Shown: positions 35,530 through 45,663, counted from the first letter of the stretch. The stretch: 64,000 bases of DNA from Nodosilinea sp. PGN35 (GCF_029109325.1 NZ_JAQKQJ010000010.1:1178001-1242000), one strand, 5' to 3'. Translations and numbers: made by a program. The notes: generated by a model from the sequence alone, not told the origin.

Positions 35530-36555
35530 ATGGCTTCTCCAACTCAGCCCCACATTTCCATCGTCATTCCAGTTTATAACGGTGGCCCAGCGTTTAAGAC
35601 TTGCCTACAGAGTTTAGAGCTGTTTTTACCGGCCCCCGACGACATCCGCACCGAAGTCATCGTCGTCGCCGACGGCTGTACCGACGGCTCTGACCACCTG
35701 GCCGAAAAATTTGGTGCCACCCTGCTCAAAACATCCGCCCCCGGTGGCCCCGCCCGAGCCAGAAACCTCGGCGCTAGACAGGCCAGGGGCGAGATTCTCT
35801 TCTTCATCGACGCCGACGTCACTATCCAGTCCGACACCCTCAGACAGGTTGCCAGCCTGTTTGCCCAGGAGCCCCAACTGGCTGCTGCCATTGGTTCCTA
35901 CGACGATGCCCCCGGGGCGGCCAACTTTCTCTCGCAGTACAAAAACCTGTTTCACCACTACACCCACCAGACCAGCCGCACCGATGCCTCCACCTTTTGG
36001 GGAGCCTGTGGGGCCATTCGCCGCGACATCTTTTGGGCCGTGGGCGGGTTTGATGAGCAGTACCATCGGCCGTCGATCGAAGATATCGAGTTGGGCTACC
36101 GCCTGAAACAGCACGGCTACACCATTCGTCTGTGCAAAACTCTGCACGTCAAGCATCTCAAGCGCTGGGAACCCCTCTCTCTGCTGCGTGCCGAATTCTT
36201 CTACCGGGCCTTACCCTGGAGCGATCTGCTGCTCAAGCAGGGCAAGATGACCAACGATCTCAACCTGAAGCGATCGACTCGGCTGAGTGTGGTGCTGGTG
36301 TTTGCCATCCTTGTGCTGCTGCCCGCAGGGTACTGGTGGTCAGCGGGGGTGGGCCTGGCGGGGCTGCTGGCCCTGGTGCTAATTGCCCTCAACTTCTCGG
36401 TTTACCGATTCTTTTACCAAAAGCGGGGGCTCTGGTTCACGCTGCGAATGCTGCCCTGGCACTGGCTCTACTTTGCCTATAGCGGCCTGGCCTATGGCAT
36501 CGGCTTTTGTCGGTTTTACCTTCTGCCTCAGCGGTTTTCGACCCTAATTCCATAG
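35530..36555 (+). CDS. GT2 family glycosyltransferase with membrane C-terminus
   Basis: A 341-residue enzyme: GT2 domain at about 8-230 with ISIVIPVYNGGPAF, VIVVADGCTDGS, LFFIDADVTIQ (metal site) and FGACGAIRR-like plus DIELGYRLKQHGY acceptor motifs, then two or three hydrophobic helices (about 250-330). The layout is that of a processive or membrane-associated transferase. It is preceded by a 266-base gap without recognised features. Confidence 0.9.
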   Translation: MASPTQPHISIVIPVYNGGPAFKTCLQSLELFLPAPDDIRTEVIVVADGCTDGSDHLAEKFGATLLKTSAPGGPARARNLGARQARGEILFFIDADVTIQSDTLRQVASLFAQEPQLAAAIGSYDDAPGAANFLSQYKNLFHHYTHQTSRTDASTFWGACGAIRRDIFWAVGGFDEQYHRPSIEDIELGYRLKQHGYTIRLCKTLHVKHLKRWEPLSLLRAEFFYRALPWSDLLLKQGKMTNDLNLKRSTRLSVVLVFAILVLLPAGYWWSAGVGLAGLLALVLIALNFSVYRFFYQKRGLWFTLRMLPWHWLYFAYSGLAYGIGFCRFYLLPQRFSTLIP

Positions 36556-36698
36556 GGAAAAAAACATAAAAGGGAATGTCAGAAATTATCGGAGCTTTTG
36601 CCTGAGCCAATAGCTGAGTTGCTTTCGGCTCAGCGGCCCAGACAATAGCTAAAAACTATCTGAATCGATGCATTAGCGGCAATTAGCCTTTAAACTCT

Positions 36699-38210
36699 AT
36701 GAATCACCATTCCACCGTCATTATCGGGGCAGGGCCTGCGGGCTTAACCGCTGCCTACGAGCTCCAAAAACACAATGTTCAATCCGTGGTACTAGAGCAG
36801 GCCGATCGCGTGGGCGGCATTTCTCGCACCGAAACCTACAAAGACTACCGTTTTGATATTGGCGGCCACCGCTTTTTTACCAAGGTTGAAGAAGTTAACA
36901 CCCTCTGGCAAGAAATTTTAGGGGATGAGTTTATCCGAGTGCCCCGGCTGTCGCGAATCTACTACGACGGCAAGTTTTATGACTATCCTCTGACGTTGAT
37001 CACAACCATTACCAATCTTGGTCTGAGCCGCAGTGGATTAATTCTTTTCAGTTATCTAATTGCCAAGCTGAAAAAGTATTTGAACCTGACCTCAGAGGCA
37101 GAAACCTTTGAAGAGTGGGTGACCGATTGCTTTGGCAAGCGCCTGTACCAGACCTTCTTTAAGACCTATACCGAAAAAGTCTGGGGCATCCCCTGCAATC
37201 AAATTCGAGCGGACTGGGCGGCGCAGCGCATTAAAGACATGTCGCTCAAGAGGGCCGTAGTCAACGCCCTCTTTGGTAGCCAAAATGCCAAGAGCCTGAT
37301 CAAAGAGTTTGACTACCCCCGCCTAGGCCCCGGCATGATGTGGGAGCGCTGCCAGGAAATAGTCGAAGCCCAGGGTTCCCCCGTCTACCTCAACACCAAG
37401 GTGGTGCGGGTCGAGCGCGAGGGACGCCGTATTACCAGGGTGATTGCTGAGCAGGGCAACGAAACCCTGGAGTTGACCGGCGACCATTTCATTAACTCGA
37501 TGCCGATCGCCGCCCTGGTGCACAAACTCAATCCGCTTCCTCCCGAGGAGGTCTTGGCCGCAGCCCGAGGGCTAAAGTATCGCGACTTTTTGATTGTCTC
37601 GCTGATTGTCAACCGCGATCGCCTTTTCCCCGACAACTGGCTCTACATCCACAGCCCCGACTTCCGGGTCGGGCGCATTCAGAACTTTAAGAACTGGAGC
37701 CCGGCCATGGTGCCCGACCCCAGCAAAACCTGCCTGGGGATGGAATATTTTTGCAGCGAAGGCGATGACCTCTGGGAAATGTCAGAGGCGGAACTGGTCG
37801 AGTTGGCCACCCAAGAGATCATCGGCCTTGACCTGGGGGTGAAGCCTGGAGATGTGGAAGACGGTTGCGTGATTCGCCAGCGCAAGGCATACCCGGTGTA
37901 TGACGGCGAGTATCGGCAGCATTTGCAGGTGCTGCAAGACTACATGATGACCTTTGACAACCTGCAAACGGTAGGCCGCAACGGCATGCACCGCTACAAC
38001 AACCAAGACCACTCAATGCTGACGGCTCTGCTAGCGGCCAAAAATATCCTGGGCGAAGACCACGATCTGTGGAACGTAAACGTGGAGCGATCGTACCAGG
38101 AGAACTTTACCGATGAAGAGTGGAACCGACGGCAGCGGCCTCAGCAATCTAAGCCAGCGCCAACTCAATCGGTACCACCGTCGGCTCCATCAACAGAAAT
38201 GTCCTCTTAG
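36699..38210 (+). CDS. FAD-dependent oxidoreductase (amine oxidase/UDP-galactopyranose mutase-like)
   Basis: A 503-residue flavoprotein. The Rossmann motif VIIGAGPAGLTAAYEL (about 7-22) is followed by VGGISRTETY and DIGGHRFF, as in protoporphyrinogen oxidase-like and UDP-galactopyranose mutase-like enzymes. GRNGMHRYNNQDHSMLTALLAAKNI (about 427-451) contains the C-terminal FAD contact. In polysaccharide loci such proteins often act on nucleotide or lipid-linked sugars; the reaction here is unknown. The last 30 residues are Pro/Ser/Gln-rich and probably unstructured. Confidence 0.85.
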   Translation: MNHHSTVIIGAGPAGLTAAYELQKHNVQSVVLEQADRVGGISRTETYKDYRFDIGGHRFFTKVEEVNTLWQEILGDEFIRVPRLSRIYYDGKFYDYPLTLITTITNLGLSRSGLILFSYLIAKLKKYLNLTSEAETFEEWVTDCFGKRLYQTFFKTYTEKVWGIPCNQIRADWAAQRIKDMSLKRAVVNALFGSQNAKSLIKEFDYPRLGPGMMWERCQEIVEAQGSPVYLNTKVVRVEREGRRITRVIAEQGNETLELTGDHFINSMPIAALVHKLNPLPPEEVLAAARGLKYRDFLIVSLIVNRDRLFPDNWLYIHSPDFRVGRIQNFKNWSPAMVPDPSKTCLGMEYFCSEGDDLWEMSEAELVELATQEIIGLDLGVKPGDVEDGCVIRQRKAYPVYDGEYRQHLQVLQDYMMTFDNLQTVGRNGMHRYNNQDHSMLTALLAAKNILGEDHDLWNVNVERSYQENFTDEEWNRRQRPQQSKPAPTQSVPPSAPSTEMSS

Positions 38211-38233
38211 CTTTAGAGCAGAAAACATTCCCG

Positions 38234-39376
38234 ATGGCTACTCAATTACTGAGCACTACATTTTCTATCGATCAGCCACTGGTTTCTGTAATCATCCCTG
38301 CCTACAATGCAGAACGCTTTATTACTGATACTCTAGACTCAGTGTTAGCCCAGACCTACCAAAATATGGAGATTTTGGTAGTAGATGATGGGTCTAACGA
38401 TGGAACAGCTCGAATTGTCAAGGAGTATATGGAGAAAACCTCTAAAATACGCCTGTTACAGCAGGAAAACCTGGGGGTTGCCGCCGCCCGAAATTTAGGG
38501 ATTCGGGCGGCAAAAGGTGAATTTATTGCTCCTTTAGACGCAGACGACATTTGGTATGAGCAAAACATAGAGCGGCAAGTGAATTGCATCCTAGCCGCGA
38601 AAAAAGCAGTTGGGCTTGTTTACTCGTGGTCGATAGATATAAATGAGTTGGGCCAGCCAACAGGTTGTGTACGAGCCTCACGCATCACAGGACGCGTCTA
38701 TAACACTCTTCTACTCCATGATTTTATTGCTAACGCAAGTTCTGTTCTAATTCGCAAAGCTTGCTTTGAACAGGTCGGTGGGTATGACCCTATTCTTAAA
38801 CAACAGTTGAGCCAAGGCGGAGAAGACTGGGACATCTATTTACGCATAGCTGAGCACTATGACTTTGAGGTTGTCCCTGAATTTTTGGTGGGGTATCGAA
38901 AGCTGCCCAACAGCATGTCTACAGATAGTTTTCAGATGGCGCGATCGCGCCATCTGATCTGGCAAAAGATCCGCCATCGATATCCCCACGTTCCTAAGTT
39001 TATTGAGCGCTTATCTAACAGCAGCTTCTATCTATATTTAGCTTCTCAGAACTATCAATACGCTAAATATCAAGCGGCGCTTAGTTGGACGATGGCGGCT
39101 TTAAAGATTGATCCAATCACTCCGCTTTTGCGACCAGGAGTGTATAAAATAATTATACTGGCACTATTAGACAGAATTGATAAGTCGAATTTTTCAACAA
39201 AAAATCTAAAAGACTCTTACCAAACAAAAACATTAGATTTAGTCAGTATAAAGCCCACCGTTTCATCGCCCGCAAATCAAAAATTCTGGCCGCTCAAAAA
39301 ACCAAAAGTGTTGGGTGAAATCATGGTTCATTGGATAGCATCTTCTTTGTTTGGTAAAATTGAAGAATGGACTTAG
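38234..39376 (+). CDS. GT2 family glycosyltransferase
   Basis: A 380-residue enzyme with a GT2 domain at about 15-240: VSVIIPAYNAERFI, EILVVDDGSNDGTA, GVAAARNLGIRAA and FIAPLDADDIWYEQ. The C-terminal 130 residues are helical and basic with no known domain. It begins 23 bases after the flavoprotein gene and precedes the ABC exporter pair, so it belongs to the same transcription unit. Confidence 0.9.
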   Translation: MATQLLSTTFSIDQPLVSVIIPAYNAERFITDTLDSVLAQTYQNMEILVVDDGSNDGTARIVKEYMEKTSKIRLLQQENLGVAAARNLGIRAAKGEFIAPLDADDIWYEQNIERQVNCILAAKKAVGLVYSWSIDINELGQPTGCVRASRITGRVYNTLLLHDFIANASSVLIRKACFEQVGGYDPILKQQLSQGGEDWDIYLRIAEHYDFEVVPEFLVGYRKLPNSMSTDSFQMARSRHLIWQKIRHRYPHVPKFIERLSNSSFYLYLASQNYQYAKYQAALSWTMAALKIDPITPLLRPGVYKIIILALLDRIDKSNFSTKNLKDSYQTKTLDLVSIKPTVSSPANQKFWPLKKPKVLGEIMVHWIASSLFGKIEEWT

Positions 39377-39423
39377 AGAAATTGTTTTGTTTTGACAAAA
39401 AACACAAAAAATATGATTAAAGA

Positions 39424-40242
39424 ATGAAAAAACTTGTAATTAGAGCCGGGCAATCAAACAAACAATATTGGCAAGATTTATGGCACTATCGCGAATTGCT
39501 TTATTTTTTAGCTTGGCGCGATATCTTAGTCCGATACAAGCAAACTGCTGTAGGTGTTGCCTGGGCTTTGCTGCGTCCATTTATTTCTATGATAGTGTTT
39601 ACTATCATTTTCAGTGGTATTGCCCAATTGCCGTCGGAGGGAGCACCTTATCCTATCCTTGTGTTTTCTGCTATGCTTCCCTGGCAATTTTTTTCTAGTG
39701 CTCTGACTGACTGTAGCAATAGCCTAATTAACGACTCCAATTTAATTTCTAAGGTTTATTTCCCTCGGTTACTTATTCCCATCGGTTCCGTCGTAGTAAA
39801 TTTTGTTGATCTATTGATATCAGGGATCATCCTTTTAGGGCTAATGATTTGGTATAGTTTTATACCTGATTGGCGTATACTTGCTTTGCCTTTTTTCATT
39901 CTATTGGCTTTTGCCATCAGTATTGGTGGTGGTCTATGGTTTGCTGCACTTAATGTAAAATACCGTGACTTTCGCTACGTGGTACCGTTCATTGTGCAGC
40001 TAGGATTCTTTGTAGCACCGGTTGGTTTTAGCAGCAGTGTTGTGCCAGAAAAATGGCGATTGCTCTACTCTCTTAACCCTTTGGTTGGCATAATAGATGG
40101 CTTTCGCTGGGCTATTTTAGGTGGAACAGCTCAACTCCATTGGCCTGGATTTCTGATCTCATTGAGCATAATCTTAGCCGTTTTGTGGAGTGGAATTCAT
40201 TATTTCCGTTCCACCGAGCGGAAGTTTGCGGATGTCATTTAG
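39424..40242 (+). CDS. Polysaccharide ABC exporter permease (Wzm type)
   Basis: A 272-residue ABC-2 type permease with six membrane helices. The sequence YFLAWRDILVRYKQTAVGVAWALLRPF (about 28-54) is the amphipathic entry typical of Wzm/KpsM/TagG proteins. With the ATPase encoded 11 bases downstream it would export a complete lipid-linked polysaccharide chain across the inner membrane. Confidence 0.93.
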   Translation: MKKLVIRAGQSNKQYWQDLWHYRELLYFLAWRDILVRYKQTAVGVAWALLRPFISMIVFTIIFSGIAQLPSEGAPYPILVFSAMLPWQFFSSALTDCSNSLINDSNLISKVYFPRLLIPIGSVVVNFVDLLISGIILLGLMIWYSFIPDWRILALPFFILLAFAISIGGGLWFAALNVKYRDFRYVVPFIVQLGFFVAPVGFSSSVVPEKWRLLYSLNPLVGIIDGFRWAILGGTAQLHWPGFLISLSIILAVLWSGIHYFRSTERKFADVI

Positions 40243-40253
40243 AGAGTGTAGCT

Positions 40254-41564
40254 ATGACAGATACCGTAATTCGAGTTGAAAATCTAAGCAAGAAATACAT
40301 AGTTGGCCATCAAAAGAATGGCAGCTATTCTACCTTGCGAGAGAAAATTGCAGATGGGACTAAGGCTATAGGTCGCATGCTTACCCATGGCGAGAAGGTG
40401 GAAAACTCTTCCCATGAGGAATTTTGGGCGCTGAAGGATGTCTCCTTTGAGGTCAAGCAGGGCGATCGCCTCGGCATCATTGGCCGCAATGGAGCCGGAA
40501 AATCAACCTTACTCAAGATTCTGAGTCGTATTACAGAACCTACCTCAGGAGAAATTACTATTCACGGCCGAGTGGCTAGTCTTTTAGAAGTAGGTACAGG
40601 CTTCCACCCGGAGCTGACTGGACGAGAAAATATTTTTTTGAATGGTGCCATTCTGGGAATGAGCAAGGTTGAGATTAGTAAAAAATTTGATGAAATTGTC
40701 GCTTTTGCTGAAATAGAGAAATTCCTAGATACCCCTGTTAAGCGCTACTCTTCCGGTATGTATGTGCGTTTAGCCTTTGCTGTAGCAGCGCATCTAGAGC
40801 CAGAAATTTTGATCATAGACGAAGTTCTGGCCGTTGGGGATGTTGGCTTTCAAAAAAAATGCTTAGGCAAAATGGAAGATGTTGCTAAACAAGGGCGTAC
40901 AGTCATTTTGGTTAGCCATAATATGCTAACTGTTCAAGACCTTTGTCAGAAATCCATGTGGCTGCATCATGGGGATTTGCTTCAATATGGTAATTCACAA
41001 GGAGTTATTTCAAACTATCTCCAATCTTCTTTTGACACTTCCACTCAGCGAATTTGGGAAGATTCAAAGACAGCTCCTGGCAATGAAATAGTTCGATTAA
41101 AGTATGCTTGTGTACGCCCTAAACAGGGAACTCCTAACAGTCATATCACTGTTTGTGACCCAATCGTTATAGAGTTTCAATTTCAAAACTTCAAAGCTGG
41201 TGCTTATTTGAATGTGAGCATTCAAGTTTATAATGAGTATGGAATTCTGGTTTTTGAATCTGCTCCAGTCTACGACACAGGATGGTTAGATTCACCATTT
41301 CCAGAGGGAATATTTAGATATTTGTGCCATATTCCAGGTGATTTACTAAATAATGGTTGTTATAAACTTATTTTTTATATAACTGAAAATCAAAATATCT
41401 CATTAGTCAAAGTGAATGACATTTTGACTTTTGAGGTATTAGATTCAATGCAGAAACGCGCTGGATGGTATGGGTCGTGGGACGGTGCTATACGCCCCAT
41501 CTTGAGATGGGAAACAAATTTGCTTAAGGACGGTAGCACACCTATTTCAGCCCAAGTTTTATGA
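40254..41564 (+). CDS. Polysaccharide ABC exporter ATPase with Wzt C-terminal domain
   Basis: A 436-residue ATPase partner of the preceding permease. Nucleotide-binding domain about 5-255: Walker A GRNGAGKSTLL, signature YSSGMYVRLAFA, Walker B ILIIDEVLAVGD, SHNM H-loop. Residues about 290-420 form a beta-rich Wzt_C-like domain that in O9a-type systems binds the modified chain end before export, so chain termination by a methyl or similar group is possible. The ATG at 40254 gives the standard MTDTVIRVENLSKKY opening; an upstream in-frame ATG at 40140 lies inside the permease gene and was rejected. Confidence 0.93.
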   Translation: MTDTVIRVENLSKKYIVGHQKNGSYSTLREKIADGTKAIGRMLTHGEKVENSSHEEFWALKDVSFEVKQGDRLGIIGRNGAGKSTLLKILSRITEPTSGEITIHGRVASLLEVGTGFHPELTGRENIFLNGAILGMSKVEISKKFDEIVAFAEIEKFLDTPVKRYSSGMYVRLAFAVAAHLEPEILIIDEVLAVGDVGFQKKCLGKMEDVAKQGRTVILVSHNMLTVQDLCQKSMWLHHGDLLQYGNSQGVISNYLQSSFDTSTQRIWEDSKTAPGNEIVRLKYACVRPKQGTPNSHITVCDPIVIEFQFQNFKAGAYLNVSIQVYNEYGILVFESAPVYDTGWLDSPFPEGIFRYLCHIPGDLLNNGCYKLIFYITENQNISLVKVNDILTFEVLDSMQKRAGWYGSWDGAIRPILRWETNLLKDGSTPISAQVL

Positions 41565-41626
41565 GATTTATTGAAATCATAAAATCATTTTTCTAAAAAT
41601 TAAAAGCCGTTTTATTGCAAAGCTTT

Positions 41627-43582
41627 ATGAACCACAATCCTGATTCAAATAATTCTTACTCAAAAGAAAGATTGAATTCTCTTCGAGCCTCTCTTGTGTG
41701 CCCGATATGTAAGAACAAACCAGAATTTTATGTAAAATCAATCGAGTGTGGCAGCTGTGGTGCAAAGTTTCCCCAAGTTTCTAGCCAATGGATTAGCTTA
41801 TTCCCTACCACTCTTTTAGGTGAAGAAAAACAATGGTTTTCAAGGCAGCAAGAAATGGAGAGCTGGTACAAGGACTTAATTGCTTCCCCTAGTAATGCAA
41901 GTGCTTGTCTGCTTAGTGACTATACCCCATTCACAACTTTTCTGAATTCACTATCCGGAAAAATTTTAGATGTTGGAGGGGGAGTAGGCTTAGTACGCCA
42001 CTACCTTTCCCATAATACTGAGTACACCGTGCTTGATCCTAGCCTTGATTGGCTCGGTAAAGAATGGGAAAACCTGTCTGAAATTTTTCCCTGTTTGGCT
42101 GCGCCACCTCTTTTTGTGCAAGGAGTAGGTGAATACATCCCGTTCCCCGACGCTCAGTTTGACGCGGTAGTTTCTTTTTGGAGTGCCAACCATTGCAGCG
42201 AACCCCAGAAATTTTTTGAAGAAGTAGAAAGGGTTTTGCGTCCAGGAGGTACATTTTTCATCGTTCTAGAAGATATGGTGCCTCTTTGGCAAGATTTATT
42301 GAATCCTTCTTTCCCAGCTGAGGAAGTTTTCCAAAGTTTCTTCAGTACGTCACAAACTTCCTCTAGATTCCTTCGACTGAGGATGCTACTGAATCTTTTG
42401 GTAAAACAAGACTTTCCCCTACAAGATGATCACATTCGTATTAGTGAGTATGACATTCACGAATGGGTTAAGAATAAATTTAGTGTAGTTCAGCGAACTT
42501 GGTTTAACCAATTTTTGAGCTTCGAATTTAAAAAACATGGCCATGCTTTGACAGAGAGAACGCTACAAAGGTATCAAGCTTCGAAGCCTAAAAACTTTCC
42601 TATCCAAGGCACTTTTTCTTTAGATTTGAATCTTGTGTCAGTTATCATTCCTTGCTACAGGCAAGCCCACTATCTGGGTGATGCTATTGAGAGTATTTTG
42701 GCTCAGAGTTACTCCAATTATGAAATTATCGTTGTTGATGATGGTTCTCCAGACAATACAGCAGAAGTAGCGGCTCAATATCCCGTGCGCTATATTCGCC
42801 AAGAAAATCAAGGACTCTCCGGTGCACGAAATACAGGGATACGAGAAAGTAAAGGAAAATGTTTAGTCTTCCTAGATGCAGACGATCGCCTCACACCCAA
42901 TGCACTTCAGGCAGGATTAAATTGTTTACATGCTCATCCAGAATGTGCGTTTATTTCAGGGCACCATCGTTATATCAAAGGTGATGGCTCTTTGCTCAAT
43001 GAATATTCCCCAGAACCAATCGATGAAGATCATTACCTGGCACTATTAAAGCGCAATTATGTTGGCATGCATGCAACAGTAATGTACCAGCGCTGGGTTT
43101 TTGATGTTGTAGGAGGATTTGACACGTCGCTCAAGTCTTGTGAAGACTACGACCTGTACTTGAGGATTGCGAAAAGTTTTCCGGTGTATCGCCATGACTA
43201 CATTACGGCAGAGTACCGCAGGCATGAGTCCAATATGACCTACAACTCTAGTCGAATGCTGAATGCTGCGTTAACAGCACTGCGATCGCAATGGCCCTAT
43301 GTTCGAGATCACTCATCCTATAGGCGGGCTTACTGTGCAGGCTTGCGGTTCTGGCGAGGCTATTTTGGGAAACAGTCACTGGAGCGGTTGATTGGAACGT
43401 TACGAACAGGAAACGTGATTGGTGCGATCGCAAATTTTATGGCGCTTTTGAAATACGCCTCTCCATGGCTGTCAGCCCTAATATTGGAACTAAGGATTCT
43501 TGTCAGTTTACTACTCCCTAAGCGCAGGCTACCAACGGCTAATCGACCGTCTAAACTCGTCGCTGGGGTAAAAATAGAATAG
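41627..43582 (+). CDS. Fusion: zinc ribbon, SAM methyltransferase and GT2 transferase
   Basis: A 651-residue multidomain protein. First a zinc ribbon with CPICKN and CGSCG (about residues 25-45), then a class I methyltransferase (about 100-250) with ILDVGGGVGLVRHYL, FDAVVSFWSANHC and VLRPGGTFFIVLED, then a complete GT2 domain (about 335-560) with VSVIIPCYRQAHYL, IIVVDDGSPDNTA and FLDADDRLTP. One polypeptide could add a sugar and methylate a product or chain end. ATG at 41627 was chosen; the in-frame TTG at 41615 has no ribosome binding site. It follows the Wzt gene, whose substrate it may modify. Confidence 0.88.
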   Translation: MNHNPDSNNSYSKERLNSLRASLVCPICKNKPEFYVKSIECGSCGAKFPQVSSQWISLFPTTLLGEEKQWFSRQQEMESWYKDLIASPSNASACLLSDYTPFTTFLNSLSGKILDVGGGVGLVRHYLSHNTEYTVLDPSLDWLGKEWENLSEIFPCLAAPPLFVQGVGEYIPFPDAQFDAVVSFWSANHCSEPQKFFEEVERVLRPGGTFFIVLEDMVPLWQDLLNPSFPAEEVFQSFFSTSQTSSRFLRLRMLLNLLVKQDFPLQDDHIRISEYDIHEWVKNKFSVVQRTWFNQFLSFEFKKHGHALTERTLQRYQASKPKNFPIQGTFSLDLNLVSVIIPCYRQAHYLGDAIESILAQSYSNYEIIVVDDGSPDNTAEVAAQYPVRYIRQENQGLSGARNTGIRESKGKCLVFLDADDRLTPNALQAGLNCLHAHPECAFISGHHRYIKGDGSLLNEYSPEPIDEDHYLALLKRNYVGMHATVMYQRWVFDVVGGFDTSLKSCEDYDLYLRIAKSFPVYRHDYITAEYRRHESNMTYNSSRMLNAALTALRSQWPYVRDHSSYRRAYCAGLRFWRGYFGKQSLERLIGTLRTGNVIGAIANFMALLKYASPWLSALILELRILVSLLLPKRRLPTANRPSKLVAGVKIE

Positions 43583-43630
43583 TTTTATGAGGGCTCTCGA
43601 TTGTCAAATCTTCTACGGCTTGAAATTCCC

Positions 43631-44569
43631 ATGAAAGTTAGCGTACTGGTGATGACGTATAACCATGTCAATTTTATTGCTCAAGCCCTAGACAGTATCT
43701 TGATGCAACAGGTCAATTTCGACTACGAGATTCTTATCAGCGAAGACTGCTCAACGGATGGTACGCGAGAAATTGTTTTGGACTACTACCAGCAATTCCC
43801 TGACCGAATTCGTTTGCTTCTATCTGAGAAGAATGTTCGCAGCAATCAAGTCGTGGCCAGAGGAATTCATGCAGCCCAGGGGCAATATATTGCTCTGTTG
43901 GATGGCGATGATTTTTGGCTATCACCTCATAAGCTGCAAAAACAAGTTGAGTTCTTAGACAGTCATTTGGACTGTGCACTATGCTTCCACAACGCGCAGG
44001 TTGTGCGTGAGGATGGTACTCAGGAGTGCCAGAACTGGACACCTGATGACCAGAAACAGTTCTCAACGCTTGAGGACATGTGGCTAGGAAACTTTATCGC
44101 GACCTGCTCAACCATGTTTCGTCGAGGGTTATTTGGCGAAGTCCCTGAGTGGTACGACGATTTTTTCCCGATTACCGACTGGCCCTTGCATCTACTCAAT
44201 GCGGAGCATGGCCTGATTGGCTATATCGATGAAGTGATGGGAGCCTACAGACACCACAGCGGTGGCCTATATTCTCCTTTTAGTCAACTTCAGAAGTTAA
44301 ACAAAACTTTAGAGTTTTACCAAAAAATAAATGCTTGCCTTGAGTTTAAATATGATCAAACTATTAAATCGGCTATTTCAAACTACTTTTTGGATTGGGC
44401 TATTGAGTATGAGCAGCAGAGAGAGCTAGAACAGGCCAAATATTGTTTTAGAGTTTGCCTATTGGGAAAACCAGTAAATAAATTTATTTCGCTCAAAAAG
44501 TTGATCAAGGTTTGGGCGAAGCTATACATCTTGCCTGTATTCGACTCGAGGCGCTGGGCGCATCAGTAA
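43631..44569 (+). CDS. GT2 family glycosyltransferase
   Basis: A 312-residue enzyme: MKVSVLVMTYNHVNFIAQAL at the start, ILISEDCSTDGTREIV, IALLDGDDFWLSPHKLQKQ (about 88-106), then DWPLHLLNAEHG and YRHHSGGLYS, the pattern of a GT2 subgroup in rhamnan and O-antigen loci. The ATG at 43631 sits at the usual start of the family; the upstream in-frame TTG at 43601 was rejected. Confidence 0.9.
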   Translation: MKVSVLVMTYNHVNFIAQALDSILMQQVNFDYEILISEDCSTDGTREIVLDYYQQFPDRIRLLLSEKNVRSNQVVARGIHAAQGQYIALLDGDDFWLSPHKLQKQVEFLDSHLDCALCFHNAQVVREDGTQECQNWTPDDQKQFSTLEDMWLGNFIATCSTMFRRGLFGEVPEWYDDFFPITDWPLHLLNAEHGLIGYIDEVMGAYRHHSGGLYSPFSQLQKLNKTLEFYQKINACLEFKYDQTIKSAISNYFLDWAIEYEQQRELEQAKYCFRVCLLGKPVNKFISLKKLIKVWAKLYILPVFDSRRWAHQ

Positions 44570-44655
44570 TTAAGCGAAGAATTAGATTGAGTTATCTAAA
44601 AAATATCTGTTGCTGTCTCTGCTGTGTGGTTTAACCTCTTTCATTGATTAAGATT

Positions 44656-45663
44656 ATGATAGGGCATCCCTCGTCTGCCATACCCTTTATTTCTCCTGTC
44701 GAATCAACTGCTCGTCCGCTATGGTCAGTGATGATTCCAACCTACAACTGTGCCAGTTATTTGAGAGAGACGCTTTCTAGTGTTCTGTCTCAGGATCCAG
44801 GGGAAGGGATAATGCAAATTGAGGTTGTCGACGATTGCTCTACAGCCGATGATCCAGAGGCTGTAGTTCAAGAATTAGGTAGAGGACGGGTAGGTTTTTA
44901 TAGACAACCTCACAACATCGGCGTACCCCGCAATTTTGAGACGTGCCTACAGCGATCGCGAGGTCATCTAGTACACCTTTTACATGGTGATGACTGTGTA
45001 AGGCCAGGATTCTACACCAAAATGCAGCAGGCTTTTGAACGCAGTGAGGTCATCGGAGCTGCTTTCTGCCGTCACATTTTTATGGATGAAGATGGTCACT
45101 TGCAGGATGTTTCTCCTCTAGAACAATCCCAGAGCGGTGTTTTAGACAACTGGTTGGAACGCTTAGCCGTTGAACAACGCATCATGACCCCTGCTATGGT
45201 GGTGCGGCGGCGGGTGTACGAAAAACTGGGAGGCTTTGATCGGCGTCTACTTTGTGCAGAAGATTGGGAAATGTGGGTTCGTATTGCAGCACATTTCCCT
45301 GTTTGGTACGAGAGTGAGCCACTGGCTGCCTATCGCATGCATAGTAACTCCAACACGGGTCGCCACATTCGATCGGCGGAAGACATGCGGTACACACGGG
45401 TTGCCATTGAACTATTCCAGTCTTACTTACCTAAACAAATTGCAGCACGGGTTACCCGTAAAGCCAGGGAGACCTATGCTCTCTCAGCTTTAGATATGGC
45501 CTATCAAACTTTCCTTCAGAGAGATTTAGTTGCCATGGGCAATCAAATTCGAGAGGCGCTGCAACTCAGCGGTTCGTTCTTAGTTATGCAGAAGCTGCTG
45601 CGGATTTTGCTCAAGGGAGGATTGTACTCGCTGCAAAGGTTCAATCAGGAGGTGCTGCCGTAA
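44656..45663 (+). CDS. GT2 family glycosyltransferase
   Basis: A 335-residue enzyme with WSVMIPTYNCASYLRETL (about 23-40), IEVVDDCSTADDPE, LVHLLHGDDCVRPGFY (about 106-121) and GGFDRRLLCAEDWEMWVRIA (about 191-210). Its TAA stop overlaps the next ATG by one base, coupling it to the oxidoreductase gene. ATG at 44656 was preferred over TTG at 44644. Confidence 0.9.
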   Translation: MIGHPSSAIPFISPVESTARPLWSVMIPTYNCASYLRETLSSVLSQDPGEGIMQIEVVDDCSTADDPEAVVQELGRGRVGFYRQPHNIGVPRNFETCLQRSRGHLVHLLHGDDCVRPGFYTKMQQAFERSEVIGAAFCRHIFMDEDGHLQDVSPLEQSQSGVLDNWLERLAVEQRIMTPAMVVRRRVYEKLGGFDRRLLCAEDWEMWVRIAAHFPVWYESEPLAAYRMHSNSNTGRHIRSAEDMRYTRVAIELFQSYLPKQIAARVTRKARETYALSALDMAYQTFLQRDLVAMGNQIREALQLSGSFLVMQKLLRILLKGGLYSLQRFNQEVLP

